A stretch of DNA of 64,000 nt, taken from assembly GCA_030141605.1 (NCBI GenBank), contig JAQGDQ010000042.1, forward strand, positions 682,001-746,000. Reading direction: 5' to 3'. Of the stretch, positions 63,301 through 64,000 are shown in pieces. The notes beneath the pieces are model-generated. The model saw nothing but the letters and a program-made list of their open reading frames with translations, did not search any database and had not been told where the DNA came from. The stretch is from Tubiluchus corallicola. Taxonomy: Eukaryota; Priapulida; Priapulimorpha; Priapulimorphida; Tubiluchidae. Numbering within the stretch: position 1 is the first letter of the stretch; the number at the start of each line of letters is the position of its first letter. The translations under genes and the position numbers were made by a program.

Positions 63301-63534
63301 GTTTATTGGCTGCGCCATATATGGCTTTTTTACCATTACAGTCTTTTTTTAAGGCTCAGGAATTGCACAACAGGACACAATCTGGAGCGGAGAATGTTAC
63401 CGCTGCTTCTGATGATGATGACGACAATGATGATGTCGAGGATATTGATAGCAGTGAAGAGGATAATGGTGCTGATGATGACAACACCACAGATACCGCT
63501 AGTGTTCCCAGTCCTTCTTATCAGAAGTCAAAGG
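48340..63534 (+). CDS. NCOR1: Nuclear receptor co-repressor (NCoR/SMRT/SMRTER family), N-terminal part (3' end outside window)
   Basis: NCoR/SMRT proteins bridge unliganded nuclear receptors to HDAC3-TBL1-GPS2 in the nucleus. Exons: 48340-48368, 51674-51833, 52005-52138, 52251-52422, 53030-53209, 55109-55216, 55525-55701, 56128-56388, 56744-56977, 57221-57450, 57570-57727, 59520-59697, 60322-60437, 61629-61739, 62170-62223, 62957-63099, 63342-63534; about 879 codons, phases consistent. Seen: MSSKRG start; RRQRLSI and HKRPRLS segments; coiled coil KEELLQAISRVDQQIEKV; QIIYAENRKKAE...GLGPKIELPLYNQPSD; EKQFPE-type basic helix; SANT1/deacetylase-activating domain, about residues 454-507 (IWTPQEKAIFKEKFLQHPKN); proline-rich linker; Cys-rich cassette, about 615-745; SANT2, about 754-803 (RWTDEEIELAKKGL ... 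GRQCKYFYTNYKKKF); then an Asp-rich run. Exon 8 appears to use a GC donor. The start is less certain than the body. NCOR1 versus NCOR2 is not meaningful in an invertebrate. Confidence 0.93.
48915..50053. mobile_element. Candidate inverted-repeat element, co-repressor intron 1
   Basis: 48915-48992 and the reverse complement of 49977-50053 match over about 78 bases (shared AGATTAAAATATAAATAGC, CATCTAAAAAT, ACTGTT and TACTCT), with the arms facing each other about 985 bp apart. Matching weakens outside the arms. Several minus-strand frames inside (for example 49005-49283) are open but unrecognised. It may be a non-autonomous DNA transposon or two opposed copies of a repeat. Confidence 0.6.
53820..54560. 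other. Unassigned block in co-repressor intron 5
   Basis: Less AT-rich than its surroundings, with repeated words such as TTGCGAACTTCT and AGAAGTTC in opposite orientation. A 114-codon minus-strand frame (54126-54470) is open but unrecognised. Possibly an old insertion. Confidence 0.3.
56389..56390 (+). other. Non-canonical GC donor, co-repressor exon 8
   Basis: Homology requires exon 8 to end ...HEQE and join EERKMRNLSVIPP at 56744. The bases after GAACAGGAG are GCATGT, so the intron is GC-AG. The nearest GT (56393) would leave the wrong phase. The AG before the GC fits the usual strong exon side of GC donors. Confidence 0.6.
60662..61180 (-). CDS. Unrecognised 172-codon open frame, antisense in co-repressor intron
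   Basis: I do not recognise this protein. It starts MLAEIKLQLAVSNGTNN, is Lys/Ser-rich with mixed hydrophobic stretches (RSLAFRIFSGISYGMVSSAI, TKVFITLDIWHKNF), and has no obvious signal peptide or zinc motif. It lies wholly inside the intron 60438-61628 of the co-repressor, on the opposite strand. It is the longest open frame in the window that no recognised gene explains. It could be a relic of a mobile-element protein, a nested intronless gene, or chance in AT-rich DNA; the absence of a recognisable domain keeps confidence low. Confidence 0.22.
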   Translation of the reverse strand: MLAEIKLQLAVSNGTNNTSKFCISRSDTKAAYLFVLRSLAFRIFSGISYGMVSSAIVKKQDSGKKIMRSGICVSSNKPNEKSQIKKFLFTGKASPENEVKIQKLYNAIISSTKVFITLDIWHKNFQQQKLTLRTKVRHTAYKKEQCLVNKYTVTLVIHKLQNSRTFSFCNLH

Positions 63535-64000
63535 GTAATAGGTCTAAGAATAGCCCTTTATACTTATCCAATTTCCAATATACTTCTGGAATACATATGG
63601 TAAATTTCTTGGGATTTGTGTAAAGTTCATAATGAGTACTGTATTTTGCAGTAGTGTAGGATGGTGCTTCCAAAACATTTTTTCGAACTGGATATTAATA
63701 AAGGTGGCCGATAATTGATTAAAAATTTTTACAGCGACTTTTCACTGCAACCATAACCCTTGATAGACCACCGTTTAAGAGAGGATGAACGATGAGGAAA
63801 AATACCACTCGTAAAATTTCCAATTGATTCTTGGTCAGTAATTGATCAGCTGGAAAAATGGCCACAAAAAATATATCGGACTATTTGTTGTGACGTTAGT
63901 CAGTTCACACTGGATGAATTTGGGCATAGTGAGCATTTCTCGAATCCCTAGAAATGGTCCATAGTGGCAAACACTGCTATTAATTGTATATTAATCTAAT
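63535..64000. other. Co-repressor intron at the window edge
   Basis: Donor AAGG|GTAATA at 63535. No further exon recognised before the window ends. Confidence 0.6.

Noticed and set aside
11400-64000. Operon organisation suggested by same-strand neighbours and acceptor-like leaders
   Set aside because: Intergenic distances are kilobases and strands alternate, which does not fit polycistronic units.

Overview
This is animal nuclear DNA. The genes are intron-rich, with GT-AG junctions and pyrimidine-rich TTGCAG/TTTCAG acceptors. The sequence is AT-rich by eye, and the proteins are metazoan, including a ciliary dynein-regulator subunit and a nuclear-receptor co-repressor. Relics of non-LTR retrotransposons, an interstitial TTAGGG run and exon structures close to vertebrate ones suggest an invertebrate that kept many ancestral introns. 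I cannot assign a phylum from sequence alone.

Layout. (1) 261-5643, +: 3' part of a PPIG/NKTR-type nuclear cyclophilin (end of the PPIase fold plus the RS/basic tail). (2) 5644-11400: 3' UTR, then repeat-rich intergenic DNA with a reverse-strand LINE relic, a retroelement tail inside an inverted-ended element, and the first of three copies of a TA-inserting MITE. (3) 11437-27104, +: complete COPB1 (beta-COP), 23 coding exons, 958 residues. Its introns hold a 26-bp minisatellite, a tRNA-derived SINE and a long inverted repeat around exons 13-14. (4) 27780-36363, -: complete CCDC65/DRC2, 12 coding exons, 496 residues, tail-to-tail with COPB1, with MITE copies 2 and 3 and a TTAGGG run in introns. 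(5) 36780-38885, +: LINE relic carrying the reverse-transcriptase FADD motif, probably inside the DRC2 5' UTR intron. (6) 40899-46058, +: complete KCTD10/KCTD13/TNFAIP1-type BTB adaptor, 6 coding exons, 290 residues, with a second LINE C-terminus in intron 1. (7) 48340 to the window end, +: first 17 coding exons (about 879 codons) of an NCoR/SMRT(ER) co-repressor, with both SANT domains and, between them, a cysteine-rich cassette.

The five genes do not form a pathway (splicing-associated cyclophilin, COPI coat, ciliary N-DRC, CUL3 adaptor, HDAC3 co-repressor); this is an ordinary mixed-function neighbourhood. Exon joins were worked out by hand from splice consensus, reading phase and remembered family sequence. 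All phases close, but no transcript evidence was available. The most unusual items are the MITE family with a coding-like segment, the Cys-rich insert in the co-repressor, the exon-flanking inverted repeat in COPB1, and a 172-codon antisense frame in a co-repressor intron.
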